A stretch of 64,000 bases of DNA from contig OU862907.1 in assembly GCA_917880885.1 (NCBI GenBank), positions 67,513,072 through 67,577,071 on the forward strand, written 5' to 3'. Origin of the DNA: Limnephilus marmoratus. Its lineage: Eukaryota; Arthropoda; Insecta; Trichoptera; Limnephilidae. The notes below the pieces were generated by a model that ran no database searches, was not told where the DNA came from, and saw only the letters and a program-made list of their open reading frames with translations. This document shows, in pieces, positions 22,521-33,239 of the stretch. A program made the translations under genes and the position numbers. How positions within the stretch are numbered: position 1 is the first letter of the stretch; every line of letters begins with the position of its first letter.

Positions 22521-22849
22521 ACTTTTTCTGATTTTTCTGTCTCCAGATTTTCGATTGAGTTTGGCTAATTTCTTCTTTCAACGCCTGCTTTGCCGGTGTT
22601 GGGGTCACACATCTCTTCGAGTGTTGATACAAGCTTCTCAAAATGGTTCTTAAGTTTTAGAAAGGGAATTAGTAATGTAAGTAGCTAGATACAAGAGTAC
22701 GTAGTTATTTATTGAAATGTATTTACAGCGGGAGATTTTGTGCGCATTCTTTGTCTGTACGAGTGGGTTGTCGTTGTCACCCCTTGGTGCTTGGCACCCG
22801 GGGCGGACCGCCCCCTCCGCCGCCCCCTTACGCCGCCACTGCCACAATC

Positions 22850-23654
22850 ACATCTAGTTTGCGATCAGTTGAAAGTCCATCTCGACGATTTGTATGCTGC
22901 ACTTACCACAACTCACCTTGATAAGTTTTAAATGGCAATTAAAGGAGAAAATATCTAGGATCCCCCGTCTTACAGGGACAAGCGCTTTAACCAGCTCGGT
23001 ATTTAATACTTCTTATTTTTACTTAGGTAATTCATTTCTGTCAATCTCTGTAATTTGGAATTAACAATATTATCTCCGACCATTTTTTTAATATTTTTGG
23101 CTGCTTCCATTTTAAATTTTGACCGCGTTCTAAAGAACTGGGTTTGTTACCCAGTTAGTATCTCGAATAATAGTCTCCGATTTTATTTATATGCGACATC
23201 TTTTATCTAAAAGTCTTCATTTTTTTTTAATATTTCTGGTTATAATAATTCTTTTAAGTTGTATCCATCATTGAAGAAAAAGATAATCATTGTAAATATA
23301 AAGGAAAATATGAAAAATAACAAGACACATAAAACTAAAAAGTTCTTGATATATTACATTGATGTGTATAACTTGTAAATTAAAAAATATATATTAATAA
23401 ACGAATAGTGTTCGTTAAAAGTTTCCGATTCCTCAAGTTTTCATATATTCTTATTTGGGACATGCTTTATATAAACTACACGTAGCATTTTAAATGTTGT
23501 AAAACTTATTATACACGTTTAAAATGTGTATAATAAATATCATATAATATTTGAATCTAATAAACATTTTTATGAAAACAACGAAATTCCGTACTGCAGA
23601 TGTTCAAGAGTGTCAGAATTTGAAAAGGATTTTCTAGATTGTACATCCTAGATT
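22850..23654. other. AT-rich non-coding
   Basis: No gene or recognised element. Confidence 0.4.
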
Positions 23655-23757
23655 AGCACGCGCAACACGGTATCACTTTCACAGAAATAAACAGATACAA
23701 TGTACATATCTGCCCTGATTATGGAAACTATAACGTTGTTTGAAACAATGATAATCA
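23655..23757 (+). other. Penelope-tail-like module upstream of gene B
   Basis: CGCAACACGGTATCAC followed by CTGCCCTGATTATGG and TTTGAAAC aligns with the Penelope tail near 29345-29470 and with 53231. The hammerhead-like core is degraded (CTGATTA). Confidence 0.45.
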
Positions 23758-23789
23758 ATAAAAGGTAAATTGAAATATTTTCAGTTTAC

Positions 23790-24288
23790 CTTGGGACACA
23801 CATGTCAAAGACATCTACAGAAACACCCAAATACTTCCTTTTAATACCATTCCCACTTTTGAAATAACGAAAACTATATTACAAGTAATTCAACACTCGG
23901 CACATTCCAACACTACACTCTATTACAATTGCGACGTACACCAACACAACACAAGAAATCACAACAAACTTCATATACCAAAAATCAAATCAACAAAATA
24001 TGGACTAAGATCCCTAGAATACATAGCTCACACAAAATATAATCAACTACCCAACGAGATCAAATGCGCAAGTCAATGTAAAAAGACCCAAACTAACATG
24101 CTCAAACTTCATCTTATTAATGACTTTCTGAAATAATAATGTTGTGTATGTCCCCATCATATGTCCATTTAATACATACAGCTATATGTTTCATGTAATG
24201 CGTATTAACTCCTGGGAGTACAATGCTTTATATAATATACTATATTCTGTATTGTATACTTTTGATAAATAAAATAAATAAATAAATA
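23790..24288 (+). pseudogene. LINE 3' fragment (L2) abutting a splice acceptor
   Basis: Encodes HNKLHIPKIKSTKYGLRSLE and YIAHTKYNQLPNEIK to a TAA near 24138, then a 3' UTR ending in a (AAAT)n tail. This is the C-terminal end of a jockey/CR1-like ORF2. The tail ends about 25 bp before the acceptor of the gene B small exon. Confidence 0.6.
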
Positions 24289-24317
24289 ATGTGCGTTTTG
24301 TGGTTTGGTTTTTCTAG

Positions 24318-24461
24318 GTAGCATTAATGTGGACACTGTTATAATCAAGACGGATCCAGGTTCTCGAGAAGAAGATGATGGAAGCATTCCTTATATGGAA
24401 TTAGACATAGATCTGCCGGACGTTAAAAAGGAATGCATTGAAAGCATTACCCAGACAACAG
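24318..24461 (+). CDS. Zinc-finger gene B, symmetrical small exon
   Basis: A 144-bp exon after a TTTTTCTAG acceptor, ending ACAG/GTAAAT, phase 1 at both ends. It encodes SINVDTVIIKTDPGSREEDD, then a middle segment, then DLPDVKKECIE. The first motif has Asp where relatives have Glu (IKTD), which keeps the acidic consensus; the second is intact. It joins in frame to the finger exon 125 bp downstream and, upstream, to ATG exon D. The LINE tail just before it leaves only a short pyrimidine tract, which may weaken inclusion. Confidence 0.82.
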
Positions 24462-24586
24462 GTAAATCTGTTTTATAATTTTATCAAATTGTTCTATCTA
24501 TTTTTTTACGTTTTTGTGAATTTACTATGCTGACTTAAATTTATTTAGCTTTCTTTATCTGTAATCTTTTTCAAACTCATTGACAG

Positions 24587-25449
24587 ATCTGAAGACGCAA
24601 CCTGTTGAAAAGCAGTTCTCTCGTCCTCAATGTAACTACTCCTGCTCTCGTAAATCAAAATTCGAAATGCATCGGCGCACCCACACTGGAGAAAAACCTT
24701 TTTCGTGTCCCGACTGCAACTATTCAAGCTCTCAAAAGGGAAATTTGACAAAACATATGCGTACTCACAGTGGAGAAAAACCTTTTTCATGTTCCAACTG
24801 TAACTATTCATCTTCTCAAAAGGGACATTTGTTGAGACACATGGTGACTCACAGTGAAGAAAAACCGTTTTCATGTTCCGACTGCAATTTTTCATGTTCT
24901 CTGATAGGAAGTTTAACAACACATATGCTGGTTCATAGTAGAGAAAAACATTTTTCATGTTCCATTTTCAATTATTTATGTTCTCAAAAGCTATGTTTGA
25001 CAAACCACATGATGACTCACAGTGGAGAAAACCCATTTTCGTGTTCTGACTGCAGCTTTTCATTTATTCGAAAAGGTGATTTGAAGAATCACTTGCTTAT
25101 TCATACAGGAGAAAAACGTTTCTCTTGTTCCACCTGCAGTTATTCATGTCGCCGGAAGGTAGATTTGACAAGACACATGTTGACTCACAGTGGCGTCAAA
25201 CCGTTTTCGTGTTCCGACTGCGACTATTCGTGTTCTCGAAGAGACTATTTGAAGAGCCACATGCTGACTCACAGTGGAGAAAAAAATATTTCGTGTTCTG
25301 ACTGTAACTATATATGCTTTCGGAAGGTAACTTTGTTGAGGCACATGATGAGTCACACTCGTGAAAAACCTTTTTCATGTTACAACTGTAACTATTCAAG
25401 TACACGAAAGGAATGTTTGAAAAAACACACACTGACTCACGATAAATAA
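24587..25449 (+). CDS. Zinc-finger gene B, polydactyl C2H2 exon
   Basis: Starts after a TTGACAG acceptor in phase 1 and runs about 287 codons to TAA (HDK end). It has ten C2H2 units linked by THSGEKPFSCS-like linkers. Unit 1 has Arg for the first Cys (FSRPQC) and unit 5 Phe for the second (CSIF), leaving eight intact. Expected role: nuclear DNA binding and transcriptional control, targets unknown. No stop or frameshift, so this is one of the two best-preserved copies. With D and the 24318 exon it would make a protein of roughly 385 residues. Confidence 0.88.
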
Positions 25450-26008
25450 AAACGCTTTTCTTCCCGTCAAACTCATTTTTGCAAAAGAGTGTCTTAGTCA
25501 TGCACATACGAATTCTTTCACAGAAATGCTTGAAACTAGAGATCATCGGTCTTATAGTTTATATAGTCTTATAGTTCTGAGGTAGCACAAGAAAAAAATA
25601 TATTTAAAATAAATTATATTAATATGTTATTAATTTGGTAGAAGCTTTTGATTCTCTAAAACTTGTCCCGAATCGCATGGTTTATTATTTTGTAATAGAA
25701 AATAAATATTACATATTATTTATTTAATAGAAAATAAATATTACATATTATTTACCTTGGTAAAACAGAATTATATGTAGGGTGGACTGTACGATGGAAT
25801 AAGTCGTACGGAGATCAAGCGAACTAAGTGCTTGAGCCGGGTTATTTTAAGAGTCTGAATCGGAAGAGTGTGTTATGTGGAGGAGGTATTTGAAGTTGTT
25901 CATGCAAGACAATGCTTTGCCAGTGGATCGTGTATTGGAAGTATGTCCTTTAAAAGTTAAAACTACTGAAAGATATTCAAAATACCCCCAGCACCATTAT
26001 GAATTATG
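25450..26008 (+). other. 3' flank of gene B
   Basis: Non-coding. 25696-25755 contains a direct duplication of about 40 bp (AATAGAAAATAAATATTACA). 25870-26008 is paralogous to the gene A 3' flank. Confidence 0.45.
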
Positions 26009-26499
26009 CAGTGGCGGCTCGAGCACAATTTTGATGGTGGGGACCGATATTTTTTATGTGAAAAAATATAAATGTTGTATTTTAATTTACCTTAAACTCG
26101 TTATAGTTGAGAACATTCAAAATACCTACTCTTTTATACACCTGCACCTATACGAGGTGTCTTTTTATGTTCTAAATTGTAATGTCTAAAGCAGAGGTGA
26201 GGAACCTGCGGCCCGCAAGAATTTTTGGTGCGGTCCGCGAGCACCTTTGGTTTGGCCTGCTAAAAACACCACAAAAAATTTCAATCAAAGCGGGAACCTT
26301 ACTTTCACTATGTTTCAGATACTTTTTGAGTTCTTATTATAAAACCCAGAGAAAATTATAACAAATCTGACAGTTATGTACTTACGTATGTACCTATGTC
26401 ACTAGATATCAGTTGGGAGTTGAGACGCAATAAATACGTGATTAAACATCCATTTTTAGTTTTATTTTAATTTTGTATACGATAGTGAAATTAATGGCT
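26009..26499. other. Two orphan hAT-type left ends
   Basis: CAGTGGCGGCTCG at 26009 and CAGAGGTGAGGAACC near 26192 look like hAT termini. No matching right ends or TSDs were found. No gene. Confidence 0.4.
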
Positions 26500-27230
26500 A
26501 AATTTCGGTTTAGGGGCGAAATTCCTAGAAAATCAAACTAATTATTTTTATACTAATTTGGGGTCGGGGAATCCGAATCTTCGAGAATTAGGCGGCGGCA
26601 AGCAATATTAACTGAATTACACGACTTTAAAAATTTTTATACACATACAGGAAAATAGCCATTTTGGAAGCATTTTGTTTCCTAGAAAATCAAACTAGTA
26701 ATTTTTATACTAACTATGGGCCGGGGAATCCGAATCTGAAAGAAATTAGGCGGCGGCAAGCAATAATAAGTGAATTAAACGACCTTAAAATTTTCTATAC
26801 ACACACACATGAAAGTAGTCATTTTGACACACGAAGTGCGAAGACCATAGAAAAACAACATAGATATTTTTACCACACAAAATTAAGTGTTGCCATTAAA
26901 CAATAATAAATCGAACAAGTTTTCTTACGGCCGTATTCTTAAACCAAAAGTATGAAAATTCGTAGTCTTAAAAATGCGTAACCTAACCTAACGGATTCGG
27001 ATTCCCCGGCCCATAGTTAGTATAAAAATAACTAGTTTGATTTTCTAGGAAACAAAATGCTTCCAAAATGGCTATTTTCCTGTATGTGTATAAAAATTTT
27101 TAAAGTCGTGTAATTCAGTTAATATTGCTTGCCGCCGCCTAATTCTTTCAGATTCGGATTCCCCGACCCCAAATTAGTATAAAAATAATTAGTTTGATTT
27201 TCTAGGAATTTCGCCCCTAAACCGAAATTT
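26500..27230. repeat. Long inverted repeat (736-bp class palindrome)
   Basis: Left arm about 26500-26738 and right arm about 26995-27230 are reverse complements differing at only a few positions, around a loop of about 255 bp. Each arm itself holds two related sub-blocks (CTAGAAAATCAAACTA). No TSD recognised. A transcript would fold into a long double-stranded hairpin. Confidence 0.85.
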
Positions 27231-27579
27231 TTCCAAATTAATATTGAAAAAATATCTCAGTATTTATGACAACTCTATTCAGAAAGGAAAAAAATAGGTA
27301 CTTGCTTTCTTTATATTATACTGACACATTTCTGTTATAAAATTTAGTTTAGCGTTTAGCCCATATTTCGCTGACGTTGCAAAAACGCAACAGTTTGGTT
27401 GATGGCTCATATGTTGAGAACTCGATAAGGAATCACCGTTATTCTTTCATGTACTTATAGATAAGGTTTGACTTTATTGTTAGAACTTAACAGGTAGAAA
27501 CATATTTACTTCAGTTCCAAGTTGCTCCCCCCAAAGACGGACGAAGTACGACACTCAGGTAACCGATTTTTAAATAATT

Positions 27580-28937
27580 ATTTTCGTCCCAATGAGATCG
27601 ATTGTTAGTACTATTGGTGCACCGACGTACAAACTCTCCCAACACCTTTCGAGATTGCTCTAGATGCAAACTGGTAAAACTGAATCTTGGATCAAGGATT
27701 CCACAGATCTGATCAGTAAGCTAAAAAAGGTCAAGACTGAGGAAGGCGATATCCTAGTCAGTTTTGATGTAGTGTCCCTTTTTAAAAATGTGCCTCTAGA
27801 AGACTCCATGACAATGCTCAGGGAGATCTATGAGGACGACATTTGCAAACTTTTTGGAACGGGATATTTTGCATTCCAGGGTGAACTTTTTGAGCAAGTG
27901 GAAGGACGATGGGCAGTCCGTTGTCGCCAGTACTTGCCAACTTTTTTATGGAGAAGTTTGAAGAAGTGGCACTCGACACAGCTTCAGCTGTTCCCAAGGT
28001 ATGGTGGCGTTATGTTGATGATGTCTTCGCCATCTGGCCTCATGGAACAGAGAAACTGAATGAATTTCGGAATCATCTTAATTCACTCCACAGTAAAATC
28101 ATGTTCACAATGGAAGTGGAAAACGATGCAAAAATCCTGCCTTTTCTAGATATGGAGGTGATGCGAAAAGAAGATGGTCATCTAGGACATACTGTATATA
28201 GAAAACCAACGCACACAAATCAGTATCTACATGCTGATTCGCATCACCACCCAGCGCAGAAGAGAGGACTTATCCATACGTTGGTGACCCGAGCGACCAG
28301 AATATGTGAAGAAACTAAAATTGGAGCAGAATTTACAAAGCTAACCGATGCACTGGAACGCAACGGTTACCCAGCAAGTCAGACAAGGCAAATCATAAGA
28401 GCCAAATCTACACCAAATGAAGGCAGAGCTAAACAAGAGTTAAAAGGCTGCGCTTTCCTGCCTTATGTTCACAATGTGACAGACAGAATTGCCAGGTTAT
28501 TGAGAAAAGATAGCATTAAGACTGTCTTTGGTGCCACAACTAAAATTCAAGACCTACTCAGGTCTGCAAAGACTAAGTTTCCTCTGGAAGCAGATGGAGT
28601 GTATAAACTCAGCTGCTCCGGATGTGACAAGGTTTATGTAGGCCAGACAGAGCGGACGATCTCTAAAAGGATAGCAGAACACTTTCGTGCTTTCAAACTC
28701 GGCCACCCTGATAAATCGGCAATCGCTGAGCACTTAATTGAAACCGGCCATTACTTTGGATTTATTCCTGAGGTCCTGGGAAGACCCAAAACTTATAGAG
28801 CACGCCTAATTACGGAGGCAATTGAAATCTACCAAAATCCTGTTAATATTAATAGAGACGACGGAGCTAAGCTCAATAGCTCTTGGTATCCGGTGATTGA
28901 CGGCTACACCAAAGCTAAACGCAAAAAACATGTCTAA
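27580..28937 (+). pseudogene. Penelope-like element: RT plus GIY-YIG
   Basis: The frame opens with IVSTIGAPTYKLSQHLSRLL, then an in-frame TAG at about 27661. It continues through VSFDVVSLFKNVPL (motif with the first catalytic Asp), shifts frame near 27905, and reads MGSPLSPVLANFFMEKF, YVDDVF (catalytic Asp pair, residues 35-38 of the last frame) and LPFLDMEV. From about residue 230 a GIY-YIG endonuclease follows: GVYKLSC, CDKVYVGQTERTISKRIAEH. The order RT then GIY-YIG is diagnostic for Penelope-like elements. The 5' part is missing, and one stop plus one frameshift disable it; the last 342 codons are open. Confidence 0.9.
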
Positions 28938-29200
28938 GTATACAGTAATGCCAGCTCGTGGTAAACCATTTTATGTTATAACTTTATATTAACTAATTTC
29001 GCTTTAACCATTGTAATTCTAATTCTATTTAGTAAAATTCATTTAATATTAATAGACCACAAAAACCATGTCTAGGTATACAGTAATGCCAGCTAGTGGT
29101 AAACCATTTTGATTTATATTGACTAAATTCGCTTTAACCATTGTAATTCTATTACTTAAATTCTAACCATTGTGATTTCTAATTTTAGAATTCATTAAGA
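28925..29200 (+). repeat. 140-bp tandem duplication in Penelope 3' UTR
   Basis: CATGTCTAAGTATACAGTAA through CGCTTTAACCATTGTAATTC occurs twice in direct orientation, the second copy starting near 29067. Confidence 0.7.
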
Positions 29201-29329
29201 GATGGAGCCACTTCCGTCGGCATCTCGCAAACGGACTTGCCCCTGGCTAGCATAAATACCACGTTTTAGTGAACTTTCTATTCCGTTCCGCGGCGATGAC
29301 GCCACTGATTGCCACGATTATTTTGTACC

Positions 29330-29525
29330 TACTGGTGAAAGTTAGTGGAGCTGGCGACACGGTATCGCTTCGAAGTAAATAAGCACATACTTTACGACTA
29401 AAAATTACACATCTACCGGATCTGCCGGATCTGCCCTGATGATGGACACTGCAACGATGTCCGAAACGTTGGCTAAAGAAGGAGGTAGCGCAACACGGCA
29501 TAACACCCCAAAAACAAACAACGAA
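29330..29525 (+). ncRNA. Penelope tail with hammerhead-like motif
   Basis: CTGATGA at 29436-29442, a 5-bp stem GGACA/TGTCC (29444-29448 with 29458-29462), then GAAAC at 29463. This is the arrangement of a hammerhead ribozyme core, which Penelope-like elements are known to carry. One extra unpaired U, and no clear stem I or cleavage triplet was identified, so activity is unproven. About 100 bp is nearly identical at 53225-53325. Confidence 0.4.
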
Positions 29526-29560
29526 AATTATTTTCGGTAACATATTACTTACATTTTTAA

Positions 29561-30523
29561 CCCCTGGGAAGCCAAGAACAAAGGCGCGAAAATTTGGCTT
29601 CCCGAATTTTGCTTAAATATCCGTATAAATACGAAAATGGACTGATATTGTTATTTTTACATACACCTGAATTGACAGACATCCTACGTGAAAAAACACA
29701 TTTCAAAGGCGATTGATAATAAATAAATGTCTTTATATGCATTTGAAAAGGGAACAAAAATGCTAAAACTCATGACTTTTCGGTTTTGACAGCGGTCTGA
29801 ATATAAAAGTTGTTGTTTTTTTTTAAATTTTATAGGGGACACCAGTGTGTTCTTAAATTGACACATATTTAATAATATGCACACCAAGAAAATTTAAAAT
29901 TCCAAAGGTTCTAATTTAACCCGCACATAGGTCTCATATAAAACGCCGTAAGTTCCTTACTATCACTAAAATGAGTTCTGTAACTCATCGGGATTGCTAT
30001 AGCAAGAAATAGTTAGAAATGTGTTCTAATCGGTGTTAGAAAGTAAAAACACTACGCGTAATATTCCAATCTAAAAAATAGCCACCAAAAGAGTAAAATG
30101 TACACTTTTATGTACACAAAGTTTTGAATCGCAAATTGAAAAAATAATTTGAAACTTCGGGAATTTTTTATAAATTATTTTTCATAGAGCGACAAAAAAG
30201 TGAGGTTACAATATGTGTTTGTTATACATTTGTCTAATAAAATATGTATGTGTTTTTATTTTTTTTTATTATCAGTAACTTAAGTTAGAAAAAACGTAAC
30301 GTAACGCATTTTGAAAACTTTTTTATGTTTGTATGCAAAAATTTTATACCTAATTTTAAAAAAAATGTTTTTTTCAAATTCTATAATTTTAAAGCGTATT
30401 TCATCACCTTTCTAAAACAGTTTTTGGTTTTTGAATGTGCTCAGAAATTTTTCATATATTTGCATTTTATTGTAAAGCGAAAATATTTTGACCATCCGAA
30501 AAAAATGTCAAATTTTTGAAGGG
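29561..30523. mobile_element. piggyBac-type TTAA element
   Basis: Begins CCCCTGGGAAGCC after TTAA (29557-29560) and ends GAAGGG before TTAA (30524-30527). AT-rich with no transposase. The repeat similarity between ends is limited to the terminal CCC. Confidence 0.45.
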
Positions 30524-30639
30524 TTAACATAGTTTATTTAAGTGATGCATTAACGCATCGTCAGTGAACTACGGGGGTGAAAACTTTTGCATTAATTTAT
30601 TCATAATAACCGGCATCAATCGCTATTACTGTATTTATT

Positions 30640-30970
30640 CTTCTGAATAGGATGAAGCCGAAGAACTTTTTTTGCCGCACAAGAGGCTTCCGACCTTTGC
30701 CGACGATGAAGATGGCGAAGAAGATATTCCAGATGTGGTCATTTTACTACTTCGGCGACTTCAGGGGGTCCAACGTCAGTAGATGAAGAGGATTTTGATG
30801 ACAATGATTTACACGAAGACGCTGCATTTAGCCATACGTTCGGGGATACGGTAGAAACTTTCGAAGTACAAGAGTGAATGAACCTTCAACAACTTCATCC
30901 CAACCCAAACCATTAAAATCTTTGTCGTCAGTGCCAAGGAAAATGCGTTGGTAGAAATCTAAACCTAGTT
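30640..30970 (+). pseudogene. piggyBac transposase N-terminal remnant
   Basis: Broken acidic frames (FADDEDGEEDIPDV, EEDFDDNDLHEDAAFSH) are followed by KSLSSVPRKMRW-like sequence, as expected for a piggyBac-family N-terminus. Pairing with the C-terminal remnant at 32640 supports the call; alone it would be weak. Confidence 0.4.
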
Positions 30971-31291
30971 ATTCGTGAGTGGCAGAAATAGTTTACCTAT
31001 AACAGATGGGCCTTAACTGTACCTATACCTGGTTTCATTTAACAAAAAATTAATAATTGCAGTGCTTACAAATGTTTTATACATATTTTGAGAAACTACA
31101 ATAAATGGAAATTTTAATGATATCTAAGATTTGAAAATAATACTGTTCAAGTGAGTTCCACAGTTTCACCAGCTTGTTGACATTGTCTAAGGTGGATTCG
31201 AAAATTCTCAAAAACACGTTGTTAAGTTTCCTGTGCGATGGCGTTAATTTCCCGTACAATGTTTTGTTTTACTTAACTGATTTGTTGTTGG

Positions 31292-32503
31292 ACTCCAGAT
31301 ACTAATATCTACAGCCTGTATGTCAGACGAATATCTACAGCTCATATGTTGAACTAATATCTACGAACTTCAGATTGTTGACTAATATCTACAGAGTTAA
31401 GGTCGGACGAATATCTACGACGGTCCCAGTGTTGACTAATATCTACAGAGCGTAGGTTGGACTAATCAGCTAAATGTATCCAATAGTCCGATATTAGGGA
31501 TTTTTACATACATATTACATAAATTAAGTTTTTTAAACTGCATACGCAATATTACGTTATTCCAATATGCTATACATAATTGCAAATCCAACCACTGCCA
31601 GTGCTGTAGATATTCGTCCACACTTTGGTTCACATAGATATTAGTCAGCAGTTTGAGCTGTAGATATTCGTACGCACTTTGGTTCTCATAGATATTAGTC
31701 AGCAGTTTGAGCTGTAGATATTCGTACGCACTTTGGTTCTCATAGATAATAGTCAGCAGTTTGAGCTGTAGATATTCGTACGCACTTTGGTTCTCATAGA
31801 TTTTAGTCAGCAGTTTGAGCTGTAGATTTTCGTACGCACTTTGGTTCTCATAGATATTAGTCAGCGCTGTAGATATTCGTCAACACTTTGGTTCTCATAG
31901 ATATTAGTCAGCAGTTTGAGCTGTAGATATTCGTACGCACTTTGTTTCTCATAGATAATAGTCAGCAGTTTGAGCTGTAGATATTCGTACGCACTTTGGT
32001 TCTCATAGATTTTAGTCAGCAGTTTGAGCTGTAGATATTCGTACGCACTTTGGTTCTCATAGATTTTAGTCAGCAGTTTGAGCTGTAGATATTCGTACGC
32101 ACTTTGGTTCTCATAGATATTAGTCAGCAGTTTGAGCTGTAGATATTCGTACGCACTTTGGTTCTCATAGATATTAGTCAGCGCTGTAGATATTCGTCAA
32201 CACTTTGGTTCTCATAGATAATAGTCAGCAGTTTGAGCTGTAGATATTCGTACGCACTTTGGTTCTCATAGATTTTAGTCAGCAGTTTGAGCTGTAGATA
32301 TTCGTACGCACTTTGGTTCTCATAGATATTAGTCAGCAGTTTGAGCTGTAGATATTCGTACGCACTTTGGTTCTCATAGATATTAGTCAGCAGTTTGAGC
32401 TGTAGATATTCGTCCACACTTTGGTTCTCACTCTTTCTCACTCTGGACATTAGTCCGATTTTTTCAGTTTTTTCAATTCCTGTAGATATTAGTAAACGCC
32501 TCC
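31292..32503. mobile_element. Foldback-like element FB2, minisatellite-expanded
   Basis: Same ends as FB1 (ACTCCAGATA and ACGCCTCC) and the same central spacer. The right arm is enlarged by a 54-bp repeat array. No 9-bp TSD: TGTTGTTGG on the left against GATACTGGT on the right. It separates the two piggyBac remnants. Confidence 0.82.
31606..32440. repeat. 54-bp minisatellite, about 15 units
   Basis: Unit contains GCTGTAGATATTCGTACGCA and CTTTGGTTCTCATAGATATT. Being a multiple of three it creates a spurious repetitive reading frame on the minus strand at 32178-32450. Confidence 0.9.
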
Positions 32504-32639
32504 GATACTGGTTGTTCGATAGAAAGATAGTACTGTATTAGTTACAGTGACGTCTAATTTTGATAACGTAGAGCCAATTAGAAACGTAACAAGGTATCCA
32601 AATATTAAAAAAAGAAATATAAATGTCACTCAACCCAGT

Positions 32640-32950
32640 ATGATCGTTTTACGGGACGAGTTGATTTGGAGGATAATTTCGTTTGGGACTATAGAATAAG
32701 GGTTAATGGTAAAAAGTGGTGGTTGATATTCTCCAACTTGTGTGATATGGCATTACATAATGCATGGAAATTATACGAAATGGTTCATCCAGAAGAAAAT
32801 ATGAACCTTTCGAAATTTAGGAGAAGTGTGGCCACCGCCCTCATGAAGTCGTCAAAAGTACCTTCTATTGGCAGACCCAGTGGACTTGCGACAGCATCGA
32901 GGGCAAGTATGACGAGGAGTAGTCGTTTTTTTGTTTTAAATAGTCATTTT
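32640..32950 (+). pseudogene. piggyBac transposase C-terminal remnant
   Basis: Encodes FVWDYRIRVNGKKWWLIFSN and then MALHNAWKLYEMVHPEENM, the region after the last catalytic Asp in piggyBac/PGBD transposases (K-K-WW, then NAW-LY). The central catalytic domain is missing. The frame is open but fuses into unrelated sequence after about 32930. Confidence 0.75.
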
Positions 32951-32964
32951 TTGTTTTTATTTAA

Positions 32965-33238
32965 CACTAGCAGCCCAAGACACACGTTGCTGTGGCTAAC
33001 GAAACCTTTAGAACCAACGCCATATGTTAAATCAAATCCACACCACGCTACCCGCTGCCGCTTGGCCAGATATATTATGTATTTCAACCAATTCACACAA
33101 AACCTTGACAAATTATATACCTTAAAACCTTCCTCGTGAATCACTCTATCTATTGGTGAAAACCACATGAAAATCCGTTGCGTAGTTTAAAAGATCTAAG
33201 CACACTTACAGCGCGAGCGACTTCATTTTATACTTAGT
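32965..33238 (+). mobile_element. LINE-type 3' tail
   Basis: Contains CTCGTGAATCACTCTATC and AAAATCCGTTGCGTAGTTT, words typical of short-3'-UTR LINE tails in insects (RTE-like). No frame. Confidence 0.4.
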
Positions 33239-33239
33239 A

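Larger units (their letters stand above)
21304..22841. mobile_element. hAT transposon with 8-bp TSD, 1.5 kb
   Basis: Ends CAGTGGCGGCGTA and TTACGCCGCCACTG, flanked by CCACAATC at 21296-21303 and 22842-22849. Non-autonomous. Its two arms carry tRNA-like sequences in opposite orientation, and a second hAT is inserted in the middle. Confidence 0.88.

Noticed and set aside
31606..32440. CRISPR-like array
   Set aside because: Units are contiguous 54-bp repeats without unique spacers, in a eukaryotic Foldback element.
32178..32450. Repetitive 90-residue frame on the minus strand
   Set aside because: Product of the 54-bp minisatellite, whose unit length is divisible by three; no start context or relatives outside Foldback copies.
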